A stretch of DNA of 64,000 nucleotides, taken from Alcaligenaceae bacterium. GTDB taxonomy: Bacteria > Pseudomonadota > Gammaproteobacteria > Burkholderiales > Burkholderiaceae_B. Of this stretch, positions 9,828-19,065 are shown piece after piece. The stretch lies in the NCBI GenBank assembly GCA_013416405.1, contig JACCET010000006.1, positions 62,001 to 126,000 on the forward strand, written 5' to 3'. Within the stretch, counting starts at the first letter, position 1, and the number at the start of each line of letters is the position of its first letter. The position numbers were made by a program, and so were the translations under genes. The notes under the pieces are model-generated. The model was not told the DNA's origin and made no database searches. It was given only the letters and a program-made list of their open reading frames with translations.

Positions 9828-10901
9828 TCAACCGCGCCGCGCTATCTTGCGCAACAAGCCCACAAAAGCCAGCGTCCAGGCAACAGACGCCAAAGTAAAG
9901 AACACAGCAGGCAGGCGCGCCAACAATTCAAATTCCATGGCCAGGTTCAAATGGTAGGTACAGGCTGCGTACATGCCCAGCGGAAACACTGCTCCCCAGT
10001 ACAAAGGGTCGTAACGCAAGGGAAAACGCCGGTACACATAGCGCCAGATGCCCAATATAAGCAGCATGGGTATCCACCACGTGCCCGCCGCCCAATAGAA
10101 AACCGTAAAGCCCTTTATGAAAGGCCGCAAGGTAGTCAAATAAGGCGCACCGGCCGAATGCTCTATCAATAAAGAGCCTGCCAGGGTGGAAATGGCCATG
10201 GCGCCCATATTGATCCAGTACGGTGGCGTCAGATCGTCGGGTTCCAGGCGAAAATAAGTGTAGCGATAGAAAATCAGCGACATCAGCCATATGTACAGCA
10301 TGCCGCCCCACAACCACATCGACAATGCCAGGAAGTTAAGCTCCAGCCGATAAGGCTGCTGACTGGTGGCGCCCAGCAAGATGCTGGACACCGCTATCGA
10401 TTGCGTGGCCACGACCGCCAGCAGCCAGCCGCCGTTGATGCCACGATCCAGCGTGGGCTTGTCACGCTTGACCGTAAGCACGGTGAAAATGGCGTAAGTA
10501 AACACAAACCACATAACCAGCGCGGCCGCCCACAGCAGCATGCCCATATGGGTATCGCCCAGCAACACCATGTACTGAGTCGCCAATACAGCGCAGGCCG
10601 CAACTGTCGTGAAAAAACCCGGCCCGCGCAAGTGGTCTGACAAGTCAGTGAAAAAAGCACGGGTATGGCGCAAGGCACGCAGCCCAGTCAGCACGCACAA
10701 CGCGGCAAACAATACGTTATTCAGCAGGAACAGGCCATACGCCAATTTTTCATGCCCCAGCATGTGGGCGGCCAGCGAAACGATGCCGGTTGCCATGACC
10801 ATGCCAAAATTGGCTGGCGACATGCCCGCCAGCCCTCTTGGCCGCTCGACCGGTGTGGCATCGGGCGGCAAAGGCTGGTTTTGTGTGGACAGTGTAGGCA
10901 T
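9828..10901 (-). CDS. TDT/SLAC1-family anion or C4-dicarboxylate transporter
   Basis: The product is about 357 residues with ten hydrophobic segments. The first carries MSPANFGMVMATGIVSLAAHMLG, which fits the TehA/Mae1/SLAC1 (voltage-dependent anion channel) superfamily, as does WALWWxP-like sequence in the later helices (AAGTWWIPMLLILG). The start at 10901 (MPTLSTQNQ) places a short cytoplasmic tail before helix 1; a longer frame begins at 10997. It is convergent with the TRAP operon and divergent from prfB. The substrate is unknown: tellurite/quaternary-ammonium resistance, malate uptake and sulfite export all occur in this family. Confidence 0.8.
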   Translation of the reverse strand: MPTLSTQNQPLPPDATPVERPRGLAGMSPANFGMVMATGIVSLAAHMLGHEKLAYGLFLLNNVLFAALCVLTGLRALRHTRAFFTDLSDHLRGPGFFTTVAACAVLATQYMVLLGDTHMGMLLWAAALVMWFVFTYAIFTVLTVKRDKPTLDRGINGGWLLAVVATQSIAVSSILLGATSQQPYRLELNFLALSMWLWGGMLYIWLMSLIFYRYTYFRLEPDDLTPPYWINMGAMAISTLAGSLLIEHSAGAPYLTTLRPFIKGFTVFYWAAGTWWIPMLLILGIWRYVYRRFPLRYDPLYWGAVFPLGMYAACTYHLNLAMEFELLARLPAVFFTLASVAWTLAFVGLLRKIARRG

Positions 10902-11075
10902 GAATGGGGTGAGCCTCGCGGCACGATAGTATCGAAACAATGTGCATTCTATCCCTGCCGTCGGCCCAGAGCCAGAACGCACCTTCGAAGACACCACCCA
11001 AGTACAGGGTAAAATAGCGGGTTAAGAAAAAATATTGCTGCTAACAAGCCCGCAAACACACCATCAGGAATCATT

Positions 11076-12180
11076 ATGGAAGCCGAACGCCAGAACCAAC
11101 TTTCCGCCCGCCTGGAAGACTACGCGGAGCGCCAGGACTCACTCCGGAGGTATCTTTGACTACGATGCCAAAGCTGAACGCCTGCATGTAGTCAACGCCG
11201 AACTCGAAAACCCCGACGTCTGGAACGACCCCAAGCACGCCCAAGATCTGGGGCGCGAGAAAAAAAGTCTGGAAAACGTCGTTCACACCCTGACCGAAAT
11301 CGCCACTGGCCTGTCCGACGCACAAGAGCTGTTCGAGCTGGCCGCCGCCGATAACGACGACGCCACCCTGGCCGCCGTTGAAAACGACACTGCCGCCATC
11401 GGCACCCGCCTGGAAGAGCTGGAATTCCGGCGCATGTTTTCGAATCCGGCCGACCCGCTCAACTGCTTCATGGACATACAAGCCGGTGCCGGCGGTACCG
11501 AAGCCCAGGACTGGGCGTCCATTTTGCTGCGCCAATACCTGCGTTACTGCGAACACAAAGACTTCAAGACCGAAGTGCTGGAAGAGTCCGACGGCGACGT
11601 GGCCGGCATCAAATCGGCCACCATCAAAATCGAGGGTGAATACGCCTTTGGCCTGCTGCGCACCGAAACCGGCGTGCACCGCCTGGTGCGCAAAAGCCCC
11701 TTCGACTCGGCCAATGGACGCCACACCTCGTTTGCCAGCGTATTCGTCTACCCCGAGGTTGACGATTCCGTTGAAATCGATATCAACCCGGCCGACCTGC
11801 GCGTAGACACCTACCGCGCCAGCGGCGCCGGCGGCCAGCACATCAACAAGACCGACTCGGCCGTGCGCCTGACGCACATGCCCACCGGTATTGTCGTGCA
11901 GTGCCAGAACGACCGCTCGCAGCACCGCAACCGCGCCGAAGCCATGCAAATGCTCAAGTCGCGCCTGTACGAGCTTGAAATGCGCAACCGCATGGCCGAA
12001 CAGCAAAAAATGGAAGACTCCAAGACCGATGTGGGCTGGGGCCATCAAATCCGTTCCTATGTGCTGGATCAAAGCCGCATCAAAGACCTGCGTACCAATG
12101 TCGAAATATCCAATACACAAAAAGTGCTGGACGGCGACCTTGATCCATTCATACAGGCCAGCCTGAAACAAGGGGTATAA
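11076..12180 (+). CDS. prfB: Peptide chain release factor 2 (programmed +1 frameshift)
   Basis: Two segments make one protein: 11076-11156 (27 codons) and 11158-12180, giving 367 residues after a +1 shift at an in-frame TGA (11157-11159). RF2 hallmarks are the SPF recognition motif (in [15 protein letters not shown]) and the GGQ peptidyl-hydrolysis motif (in [12 protein letters not shown]). The protein recognises UGA and UAA. The start ATG at 11076 has AGGAA upstream. Expression is autoregulated: low RF2 slows termination at TGA and favours the shift. A plain one-frame reading that begins at 11035 gives a false N-terminus. The SDR gene starts 2 bp after the stop. Confidence 0.96.
11145..11160 (+). 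promoter_or_regulatory. prfB: prfB +1 programmed frameshift signal
   Basis: The order is CGGAGG, TAT, CTT, TGA, C. The internal Shine-Dalgarno-like CGGAGG, three bases before the slippery CTT, and a TGA followed by C are the known elements of the bacterial prfB recoding site. The shift moves reading from CTT to GAC. Confidence 0.95.
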
Positions 12181-12182
12181 AC

Positions 12183-12935
12183 ATGCAAACAAGCACTGTC
12201 GCCATCGTAACGGGCGCATCGCGCGGCTTGGGCCAGGCCTTGGCCCTGGGCCTTATGCAAAGCGATACCCGCCTGACCACCGTGGCCCGCAGTCATGACC
12301 CCAGGCTGGCCGAACACGCGGCCGCATCGGGTTGCACGCTGCAACAGGTACAGTCCGACCTGGCCAACCCATCGGCCGCCGAGCGCGTGGCCAAGCAAGT
12401 GGTGGCAGGCCTGCCGGCCGGCGCCAAGCGCTACGTGCTGATCAACAACGCTGGCACCGTGCACCCCATCAACCAGGCCGCCGACCTTGACAGCGCCGCC
12501 GCCATTACGGCCGCCTTCAGCCTTAATGTGACCAGCGTCATGCTGATCACGGCCGCCTTCCTGCAGGCGGTCAAGCCCTTGCAGGCCGACTGCCGCATCA
12601 TCAATATTTCGTCGGGCGCCGGCCGCAGCCCCACCGCGGGCTGGGGCGTTTATTGCGCCACCAAGGCGGCGCTGGACCACTACACCAGCGTGCTGCACGC
12701 CGAGAATCACGGCGTGCGTATTGTTTCCCTGGCGCCAGGCGTAATCGACACCGGCATGCAGGAAACCATACGCGGCAGCGCCACTGCCGACTTCCCCAAT
12801 GTAGAGCGTTTCGCCCAATTGCACGAGCAGGGCCAGCTGGCCGCGCCCGGCGATGTGGCCGACCGCATTTTGCGCTACCTGTCCAGAGACGACTTCGGCA
12901 CCACCGTGCTGGACGACATCAGAAATCACGCCTAA
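12183..12935 (+). CDS. Short-chain dehydrogenase/reductase (SDR)
   Basis: The product is 250 residues with a Rossmann fold: nucleotide-binding TGASRGLG (about 10-17), NNAG (about 88-91), catalytic Ser in INISSGAG and the Tyr-x3-Lys of YCATK. The sequence resembles the sepiapterin/benzil reductase-like SDR subgroup, but the substrate cannot be assigned. It lies 2 bp after prfB and 12 bp before lysS, so it is probably co-transcribed with both. Confidence 0.85.
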   Translation: MQTSTVAIVTGASRGLGQALALGLMQSDTRLTTVARSHDPRLAEHAAASGCTLQQVQSDLANPSAAERVAKQVVAGLPAGAKRYVLINNAGTVHPINQAADLDSAAAITAAFSLNVTSVMLITAAFLQAVKPLQADCRIINISSGAGRSPTAGWGVYCATKAALDHYTSVLHAENHGVRIVSLAPGVIDTGMQETIRGSATADFPNVERFAQLHEQGQLAAPGDVADRILRYLSRDDFGTTVLDDIRNHA

Positions 12936-12947
12936 TTTACAAGTATC

Positions 12948-14468
12948 ATGAACGAACCCACGCCATCCAGCATTGCCACTGACGAAAACCACCTGATCGC
13001 CGAACGCCGCAGCAAGCTGGCCAAACTGCGCGAACAGGGCGTGGCCTACCCCAACGACTTCCAGCCCGACAACGTGGCCGCCGCCCTGCACGCCGCCTAC
13101 GACGAGCTCGATAAAGAAGCACTGGCCGAAGTCGGCAAACAGGTGAAGGTGGCCGGACGCATGATGCTCAAGCGCGTGATGGGCAAGGCCAGCTTCGCCA
13201 CCCTGCAGGACAGCTCTGGCCGGATTCAGATCTTCCTGGACAAAACCACAATAGGCGAAGAGATATACGCCCAGTTCAAAACCTGGGACATCGGCGACAT
13301 CATTGCGGTCGAAGGCACCATGTTCAAGACCAACAAGGGTGAACTGTCGGTGCATGCGGCCACGATACGCCTGCTGACCAAGTCGCTGCGCCCCCTGCCC
13401 GACAAATTCCACGGCGTAGCCGATACCGAGCTGCGCTACCGCCAGCGCTATGTCGACCTGATCATGACCGAAGAAACGCGCCGCTGCTTTCTGGCGCGCA
13501 GCAAGGCCATGGGCAGCATACGCCACCACATGATCAACGCCGGCTTTCTGGAAGTTGAAACTCCCATGCTGCACCCCATACCCGGCGGCGCGGCAGCCAA
13601 GCCCTTTGTGACCCACCACAACGCACTGGACATGGAAATGTTCCTGCGCATTGCGCCTGAACTTTATTTGAAGCGCCTGGTAGTGGGCGGCTTTGACCGA
13701 GTGTTTGAAGTAAACCGCAACTTCCGCAACGAAGGCGTCAGCCCGCGTCACAACCCCGAATTCACCATGATGGAGTTCTACGCGGCCTATACCGACTATC
13801 GTTGGCTGATGGACTTTACCGAAACGCTGATACGCGAAGCGGCCATTGCCGCCAGCGGCAGCGCCGTGCTGACCTACCAGGAAAAGGTGCTGGACCTTAG
13901 CCAGCCCTTTGACCGTCTGACCATCGTACAAGCCATACTGAAATACGCGCCCGGCTATACCCAGGAACAATTGCAGGAAGAAGCGTTTTTGCGCACCGAA
14001 CTGAAGCGCCTGGGTGCCGACGTGAACGGCCCCGTATTGGCTCGCGCCGGCGTGGGCGCATTGCAACTGGCCCTGTTCGAGGAAACCGCCGAAGCCAAGC
14101 TGTGGAACCCCACCTACATCATCGACTACCCCGTGGAAGTGTCACCGCTGGCACGCGCCTCTGATACCCAGGAAGGCATCACCGAACGCTTTGAATTGTT
14201 CATGACGGGTCGTGAAATCGCCAACGGGTTCTCGGAGCTGAACGACCCGGAAGACCAGGCTGCACGATTCCTGGCCCAGGTCGAAGCCAAGGATGCCGGC
14301 GACGAAGAAGCCATGTACTACGACGCCGACTACATACGCGCCCTGGAATACGGCATGCCCCCCACGGGCGGCTGCGGCATAGGCATAGACCGCCTGGTCA
14401 TGCTGCTGACCGACAGCCCCAGCATACGCGACGTGATTCTGTTCCCGCACTTGCGACGCGAAGACTAA
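12948..14468 (+). CDS. lysS: Lysyl-tRNA synthetase, class II
   Basis: The product is 506 residues, the usual length. An N-terminal OB-fold anticodon-binding domain (about 65-170, with [19 protein letters not shown]) precedes the class II catalytic core. Motif 2 is [20 protein letters not shown] and motif 3 is [24 protein letters not shown]. It charges tRNA-Lys in the cytoplasm. It is the last gene of the prfB-SDR-lysS run and is followed by a hairpin terminator. prfB next to lysS is a common proteobacterial order. Confidence 0.97.
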   Translation: MNEPTPSSIATDENHLIAERRSKLAKLREQGVAYPNDFQPDNVAAALHAAYDELDKEALAEVGKQVKVAGRMMLKRVMGKASFATLQDSSGRIQIFLDKTTIGEEIYAQFKTWDIGDIIAVEGTMFKTNKGELSVHAATIRLLTKSLRPLPDKFHGVADTELRYRQRYVDLIMTEETRRCFLARSKAMGSIRHHMINAGFLEVETPMLHPIPGGAAAKPFVTHHNALDMEMFLRIAPELYLKRLVVGGFDRVFEVNRNFRNEGVSPRHNPEFTMMEFYAAYTDYRWLMDFTETLIREAAIAASGSAVLTYQEKVLDLSQPFDRLTIVQAILKYAPGYTQEQLQEEAFLRTELKRLGADVNGPVLARAGVGALQLALFEETAEAKLWNPTYIIDYPVEVSPLARASDTQEGITERFELFMTGREIANGFSELNDPEDQAARFLAQVEAKDAGDEEAMYYDADYIRALEYGMPPTGGCGIGIDRLVMLLTDSPSIRDVILFPHLRRED

Positions 14469-14481
14469 GCATTGCGATCAA

Positions 14482-14505
14482 GCGCCCTTCACTGGGCGTT
14501 TTTTC
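14482..14505 (+). terminator. Rho-independent terminator after lysS
   Basis: The stem GCGCCC / GGGCGT with loop TTCACT is followed by six T residues, 14 bp after the lysS stop. Confidence 0.85.
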
Positions 14506-14549
14506 TGTAGCGCCTGGCCGGTACCGCTCTGGCCCGGCCTGCTAGCTTG

Positions 14550-15437
14550 CTAGGCTTTCAAAGGCCGGACAGCGCCGGCCCATTTATGTGCCACCGCCGG
14601 CGAGGCAATGCAGGCCGCCTTGTCGGTGACCACACGCACCGCGCGTTCGAGCAGCTGAATATCGGCCTCGTGCTGGCGCGCCACATGCGGATCCTCAAAG
14701 AAGATCACGCGCTGGCAGCGCCGCTCCAGCACCAATTCCGCAATCTGGGCGTCGCCGCCCAAGGGCCCGCTCAGGTAAGGCTGCACCCAGGGAGTATCCC
14801 TGGGCCAGCCGCGTGACCAGGCCAGCTCGTTCAGGCGGCCACTGGTCGTGCCTGTGCCCACCCTGCCCGCAAAGCGGGACAAAACCTGGAAATGCTGGTC
14901 GGCGAACGCCACCATATTGTCCTTCAAGGCATCGTGCGCAATCAGTGCCAAGGTCTGACCCGAAAAATCGAACAGGGACTTCAGGGCCGGATCCGGCGCC
15001 AGGCCTGCGCACAGCCGTTCAATTTCCACCCATTCTATGGCGCCCATCAGCGTGGAAACAAAAGGCCGCCCATGCGTAATGCACTGGCGCTTCAGTGCCA
15101 GTGCCTCGGGGAAGATGGAAGAAGGATCCACCGGATCGATCAGGTAAATGGCGCCGTCAAACGATTCTGCGCCATTGCCTCCTTCCGTCACCCGCGCCAC
15201 CAGCTTCATCAGGCCGCCTTCGCGGCCGAAGGGATAACGCACCAGGCCACCGTAGCCGGCCAGCAAATCCGACCGCTCGATGGCGTCAAAGGTGCGGCCC
15301 ACGGTATAGAACTCCATGCCCAGTTCCCGTATACCCGCCGCCGATTGCTCCAGCCACTGGAACAGCGCGGCCCCGTAGGTTTCATGATGCAAACGATTGG
15401 CCGCCAGGCCAAAACGCAAGATGGGATTGGAAGTCAT
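14550..15437 (-). CDS. mgsA: Methylglyoxal synthase-like protein with two tandem MGS domains
   Basis: The product is 295 residues, about twice E. coli MgsA (152). The C-terminal half (from about residue 165) keeps the catalytic pattern: LIAHD, GTTSGR, SGPLGGD, FFEDP and HEAD match E. coli His19/Asp20, the GTTG loop, Asp71, Asp91, and His98/Asp101. The N-terminal half aligns to the same fold (YTVGRT, YLIDPVDP) but has lost LxAHD and SGPxGGD, so it is probably a degenerate copy. The enzyme would convert dihydroxyacetone phosphate to methylglyoxal. The ATG at 15437 is preferred over an upstream start at 15509. Confidence 0.75.
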   Translation of the reverse strand: MTSNPILRFGLAANRLHHETYGAALFQWLEQSAAGIRELGMEFYTVGRTFDAIERSDLLAGYGGLVRYPFGREGGLMKLVARVTEGGNGAESFDGAIYLIDPVDPSSIFPEALALKRQCITHGRPFVSTLMGAIEWVEIERLCAGLAPDPALKSLFDFSGQTLALIAHDALKDNMVAFADQHFQVLSRFAGRVGTGTTSGRLNELAWSRGWPRDTPWVQPYLSGPLGGDAQIAELVLERRCQRVIFFEDPHVARQHEADIQLLERAVRVVTDKAACIASPAVAHKWAGAVRPLKA

Positions 15438-15830
15438 GTGTATCAAGCTCGTGGAAAATAAAAATAATGCCTTGGATGGACATAATAGCCTGATGAGACT
15501 GGCAATCACCCGCTCAAGAAATCGTTACGCCCGTCGTTAAGCCATCATACGTGAGGCTGGTGCAAACCCAAACCTTGTAACAAACCGGAGATTCTCTGCC
15601 GCTCGCCCTAAACCCGCATTGATTCCTGCCGTAAACAAGCTTGTACAGGAAATACAGGGCCTGCCCACCGCGAAAGTGGAGGGCCAGGATTTCACCCAAA
15701 AGGGCTTTCCTGGTTAACCGGCAGTAACACGCCGCAGACTTTTCCCTGCAACAAATAGGGCCGGCGCGGCCGACCCTAAGATATTCCAACACCAAGCCTG
15801 CCATCAGAACAGAAAGATGTGACCTCACCG
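15438..15830. other. Gene-free interval downstream of iscA
   Basis: This holds no convincing gene. A minus-strand frame over 15514-15861 overlaps the end of iscA and has no recognisable motif. A short palindrome (CACCGTTTAACGGTG type, about 15825-15842) overlaps the iscA stop and may act as a weak 3' hairpin. hscB, hscA and fdx, which usually follow iscA, are not here. Confidence 0.6.
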
Positions 15831-16154
15831 TTAAACGGTGAACGATTCCCCACAACCGCAAGACGCTTTTTCGTTGGGGTTGATGAACTTGAAGCCTTCA
15901 TTCAGACCTTCGCGAGCATAGTCCAACTGGGTGCCATCGACAAAAGGCAAGCTTTTGGGATCTATGTATACACGCACGCCCAGTTGCTCGCACAGAATGT
16001 CGTCGGAACTGGGTTCATCGACGTATTCAAGCTTGTAGGCCAGGCCCGAGCAACCTGTTGTTTTGACAGCCAGGCGCAGGCCCAGGCCTTTGCCGCGTTT
16101 TTCGATATAGCGGCTGATATGGTCAGCCGCTTGTTGTGTAAGCGTAATTCCCAT
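15831..16154 (-). CDS. iscA: Iron-sulfur cluster assembly protein IscA
   Basis: The product is 107 residues, the normal length. The three ligand cysteines are present: Cys in TTGCSGLAY (about 35) and the CGC pair in [11 protein letters not shown] near the C-terminus. It is an A-type carrier for Fe-S assembly. I chose the ATG at 16154, 2 bp after the iscU stop, since it matches the family N-terminus [13 protein letters not shown]. It is the last isc gene in this locus. Confidence 0.93.
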   Translation of the reverse strand: MGITLTQQAADHISRYIEKRGKGLGLRLAVKTTGCSGLAYKLEYVDEPSSDDILCEQLGVRVYIDPKSLPFVDGTQLDYAREGLNEGFKFINPNEKASCGCGESFTV

Positions 16155-16156
16155 AA

Positions 16157-16543
16157 TTATTCCTGATGCTTTTCCTTGTAGTTCCCAACCGCTGCCTTGA
16201 TGGCATCTTGAGCCAGTATGGAACAGTGAATCTTTACCGGCGGTAGCGCCAGCTCTTGGGCGATTTGCGAGTGGCGGATTTCCAGCGCCTGCGCCAGCGT
16301 TTTGCCCTTTACCCATACGGTGGCAAGTGACGTTGCCGCGATGGCTGATCCGCAGCCGTATGTCTTGAACCTTGCGTCATCAATGATACCCGATAGCGGG
16401 TCAACCTTGATTTGCAGCCGCATAACCTCGCCATTGGCGGGCGCGCCCACCATGCCTGTGCCCACGTGAGGATCAGATGCGGGAAACGCGCCTGCATTGC
16501 GCGGATTTTCGTAATGATCCAGAACTTTTTCGCTATACATCAT
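16157..16543 (-). CDS. iscU: Fe-S cluster scaffold IscU with Asn at the first ligand position
   Basis: The product is 128 residues and aligns end to end with E. coli IscU ([43 protein letters not shown]). Cys63 and Cys106 equivalents and the HscA-binding LPPVK motif are kept. The motif GAPACGD is GAPANGE: codon 37 (16433-16435) is AAT, Asn, instead of Cys, and Asp39 is Glu. Those residues are normally needed for cluster assembly, so activity may differ. The gene lies between iscS (19 bp) and iscA (2 bp). Confidence 0.92.
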   Translation of the reverse strand: MMYSEKVLDHYENPRNAGAFPASDPHVGTGMVGAPANGEVMRLQIKVDPLSGIIDDARFKTYGCGSAIAATSLATVWVKGKTLAQALEIRHSQIAQELALPPVKIHCSILAQDAIKAAVGNYKEKHQE

Positions 16544-16562
16544 TATGCTTGACCTGATTTAC

Positions 16563-17774
16563 TTAACATGAGGCCCATTGCACCGATTTCAAGTCTATGC
16601 CTTCCTGGGCCATTTCCCACAACGGAGACAACTGACGCAAGCGTTCAACCTGGGCAGTAATCTGGGCTATGGCGCCGTCGATATCCTGGACAGTAGTAAA
16701 GCGCCCCAGCGAAAGGCGCAAGGAACTGTGGGCAAGCTCGTCGCTGCGCCCCAGGGCCCGCAGCACATGCGAGGGCTCGAGGCTGGCCGAAGTACAGGCC
16801 GAGCCGCTGGACACGGCCAGGCCTTTGAGCCCCATGATCAGCGCCTCGCCTTCTATATAGCTGAAACTGACATTGAGGTTGTGCGCAACGCGCTGGTCCA
16901 GATCGCCATTCAGGAAGATATCGGGTATGCGTGACAGCCCTGCCCACAAGCGGTCGCGCAGACCGCGTATGCGTTCGTTTTCGGTGGCCATTTCAAGACC
17001 TGCCAAGTGAAAGGCCTGGCCCATGCCTATGATTTGGTGGGTAGGTAAAGTGCCCGAGCGCATTCCCCGTTCGTGTCCGCCACCATGTATTTGTGCCTGT
17101 AAGCGCGCCCGCGGCTTGCGCCGCACATACAACGCACCTACCCCTTTTGGGCCATAGGTTTTGTGTGCCGAGAAAGACATGAGGTCGACATCGAGTGCCT
17201 GCAGGTCTATGGCCACCTTGCCAGTGGCCTGCGCCGCATCGACATGAAACACTATGCCCTTCTCGCGACAGATGGCACCGATGGCGGCTATATCTTGAAT
17301 GACACCGATTTCGTTGTTGACCAGCATGGCAGACACCAACGTGGTGTCGGCCTGCAAGGTCGATTTCAGGACATTCAAATCCAGCAAGCCATCTTCCTGC
17401 ACATCAAGGTAACTGACCTGAAAGCCTTCGCGTTCAAGTTCGCGGCAGGTATCAATCACCGCCTTATGCTCTGTTTTAAGCGTGACAATATGCTTGCCGC
17501 GCCCTGCATAAAATTGCGCCGTACCCTTTATGGCCAGGTTGTTGGACTCGGTGGCGCCAGAGGTCCAGATAATTTCACGCGCGTCAGCATTTACCAGCTG
17601 CGCAACCTGGCTTCTGGCCGCTTCCACGGCCTCTTCGGCATCCCAGCCGTAGGCATGGCTGCTGGACGCTGCATTGCCGAAGTGTTCATACAGCCACGGC
17701 ACCATTTTCTGGACAACACGAGGATCAACCGGCGTGGTGGCTGAGTAGTCTAGATAAATGGGGCGTGTATCCAT
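16563..17774 (-). CDS. iscS: Cysteine desulfurase IscS
   Basis: The product is 403 residues. It is a PLP-dependent class V aminotransferase-fold enzyme that takes sulfur from cysteine. The PLP Lys lies in [14 protein letters not shown] and the catalytic Cys loop is [15 protein letters not shown]. The N-terminus [16 protein letters not shown] is standard. It follows iscR by 20 bp in the iscRSUA order. Confidence 0.97.
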   Translation of the reverse strand: MDTRPIYLDYSATTPVDPRVVQKMVPWLYEHFGNAASSSHAYGWDAEEAVEAARSQVAQLVNADAREIIWTSGATESNNLAIKGTAQFYAGRGKHIVTLKTEHKAVIDTCRELEREGFQVSYLDVQEDGLLDLNVLKSTLQADTTLVSAMLVNNEIGVIQDIAAIGAICREKGIVFHVDAAQATGKVAIDLQALDVDLMSFSAHKTYGPKGVGALYVRRKPRARLQAQIHGGGHERGMRSGTLPTHQIIGMGQAFHLAGLEMATENERIRGLRDRLWAGLSRIPDIFLNGDLDQRVAHNLNVSFSYIEGEALIMGLKGLAVSSGSACTSASLEPSHVLRALGRSDELAHSSLRLSLGRFTTVQDIDGAIAQITAQVERLRQLSPLWEMAQEGIDLKSVQWASC

Positions 17775-17794
17775 GAAATCGTTCCTGAACTGTA

Positions 17795-18310
17795 TTACTG
17801 AGTGGACGCTATCAGTACGTCGGGCGAGCGGTTAATTCGAATAGTAGCGGATTGCGACAGGCGTGACTGCGTGGATTCATGCAACTGGCGCATACGCTGC
17901 TGATCGGCCAGATCCTGCAAGGACACCGAGTCAAGATAATCAATCATTTTACGATTAAGATTGGACCAAAGCTCGTGCGTCATGCATTTACCGCTGCTGC
18001 CGTTACGACCCACATTGCAATTTTCCTTGCCGCCACAACTGGTGGCATCTAAGGGCTCGTCGACCGCGAAGATAATATCGGCCACGGTGATATTGCGTGC
18101 CAGCCTGGCCAGCGAATATCCCCCACCCGGACCACGTACGCTGTCAACCAATTCGTGGCGACGCAGTTTGCCAAATAATTGTTCCAGATACGACAACGAG
18201 ATATTTTGTCGCTCGCTGATGGCGGCCAGGGTGACAGGCCCGCTATGTTGCCGCAACGCCAAATCTATCATGGCGGTTACCGCAAAACGTCCTTTGGTCG
18301 TTAAACGCAT
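17795..18310 (-). CDS. iscR: Fe-S-sensing transcriptional regulator IscR
   Basis: The product is 171 residues in the Rrf2 family: winged helix [19 protein letters not shown] at the start, then a cluster-binding loop. The ligands are Cys-x5-Cys-x10-Cys-x2-His, whereas E. coli IscR has Cys-x5-Cys-x5-Cys-x2-His, so the loop is five residues longer. I chose the ATG at 18310, the family start; the longer frame to 18394 runs into the promoter. It represses its own operon through the site at 18402-18426. Confidence 0.93.
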   Translation of the reverse strand: MRLTTKGRFAVTAMIDLALRQHSGPVTLAAISERQNISLSYLEQLFGKLRRHELVDSVRGPGGGYSLARLARNITVADIIFAVDEPLDATSCGGKENCNVGRNGSSGKCMTHELWSNLNRKMIDYLDSVSLQDLADQQRMRQLHESTQSRLSQSATIRINRSPDVLIASTQ

Positions 18311-18401
18311 AGTGATTTCCTTGGTTAAACCTTGTTTTCCGGCAAGACCGCCGCGTACCCACGCACGCTTCACGCTCAAGCCGAATATTAGCAACGGTTT
18401 T

Positions 18402-18426
18402 ATACCCGACTAATATGGTCAAGTAT
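18402..18426 (-). promoter_or_regulatory. IscR type 1 operator upstream of iscR
   Basis: Read on the minus strand, the 25-bp site starts ATACTTGACC and ends TAGTCGGGTAT. It fits the E. coli type 1 IscR consensus (ATASYYGACTRWWWYAGTCRRSTAT) at 24 of 25 positions; the single mismatch is C in place of T after the first GAC. It lies about 92 bp before the iscR start, consistent with repression by [2Fe-2S]-IscR. Confidence 0.85.
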
Positions 18427-18512
18427 ACCAAATTTCCGACTAAAACACTCGGCTATATGACATGATTCGTGTGCATGGCATGCATCGCAGCAATTTTAAT
18501 CAAATCACAACA

Positions 18513-18555
18513 CCCATAAAAAAACCGCGCTGGCTGCAGCACGGTTTTTTATGGG
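18513..18555. terminator. Bidirectional terminator between the phosphatase and iscR
   Basis: An inverted repeat (CCCATAAAAAAACCG and CGGTTTTTTATGGG flanks) has A-rich and T-rich arms that give a U-tract on either strand. It is 18 bp after the phosphatase stop on the minus strand. Confidence 0.75.
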
Positions 18556-18573
18556 TTGAATGCTAGAAGGAGC

Positions 18574-19065
18574 TTAGGCTGCCTGATACTGCAGCACACG
18601 CTTGCGCACCATTTCCATCACGCCTTGACAGGCGTCTTCAAGGTAATCAAGTACTTTGCCAAAGCCCTCGGGGCCCCCGTAGTAGGGATCGGGCACGGTG
18701 GCCTCTTCGAATTCGTTGGCAAAGCGCATGAGCAGCATCAGTTTGTGCTGGTATACTTTGGGGCACTGCTGCTGCAATGCAGAAAGATTTTCCCAGTCCA
18801 TAGACAGGATCAGGTCGAACTCGCGGAAATCGTCGGCACAGACTTGGCGCGCAACGCTATGCGATAGTTCGTAGCCACGCTTGCGCGCAGCAGCCTGGGC
18901 GCGCGCATCGGGCGCTTCGCCAATATGAAAATTATGGGTGCCAGCCGAATCGGTACCGACCACATCAGAAAGCCCCGCCTCGTCGATCATACGGCGAAAG
19001 ACACCTTCTGCGCTCGGCGAGCGGCAGATATTACCCATGCAAACGAAAAGTACCTTAGTCATCAT
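18574..19065 (-). CDS. Low-molecular-weight protein-tyrosine phosphatase
   Basis: The product is about 163 residues. The active-site P-loop is VCMGNICRSPSAEG (C-x5-R-S) at the N-terminus and the general-acid Asp lies in PDPYYGG near residue 128. These two motifs define the family. ATG at 19065 or 19062 both fit; no strong ribosome-binding site separates them. The physiological substrate is unknown; in some bacteria such enzymes regulate capsule-related tyrosine kinases, but no kinase gene is adjacent. Confidence 0.92.
   Translation of the reverse strand: MMTKVLFVCMGNICRSPSAEGVFRRMIDEAGLSDVVGTDSAGTHNFHIGEAPDARAQAAARKRGYELSHSVARQVCADDFREFDLILSMDWENLSALQQQCPKVYQHKLMLLMRFANEFEEATVPDPYYGGPEGFGKVLDYLEDACQGVMEMVRKRVLQYQAA

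Noticed and set aside
12069-14066. Long minus-strand open frame (665 codons) opposite lysS
   Set aside because: It is a shadow of lysS in G+C-rich DNA; no motif and no ribosome-binding site.
15514-15861. Minus-strand frame downstream of iscA as possible hscB remnant
   Set aside because: It shows no J-domain HPD motif and overlaps the iscA end out of frame.
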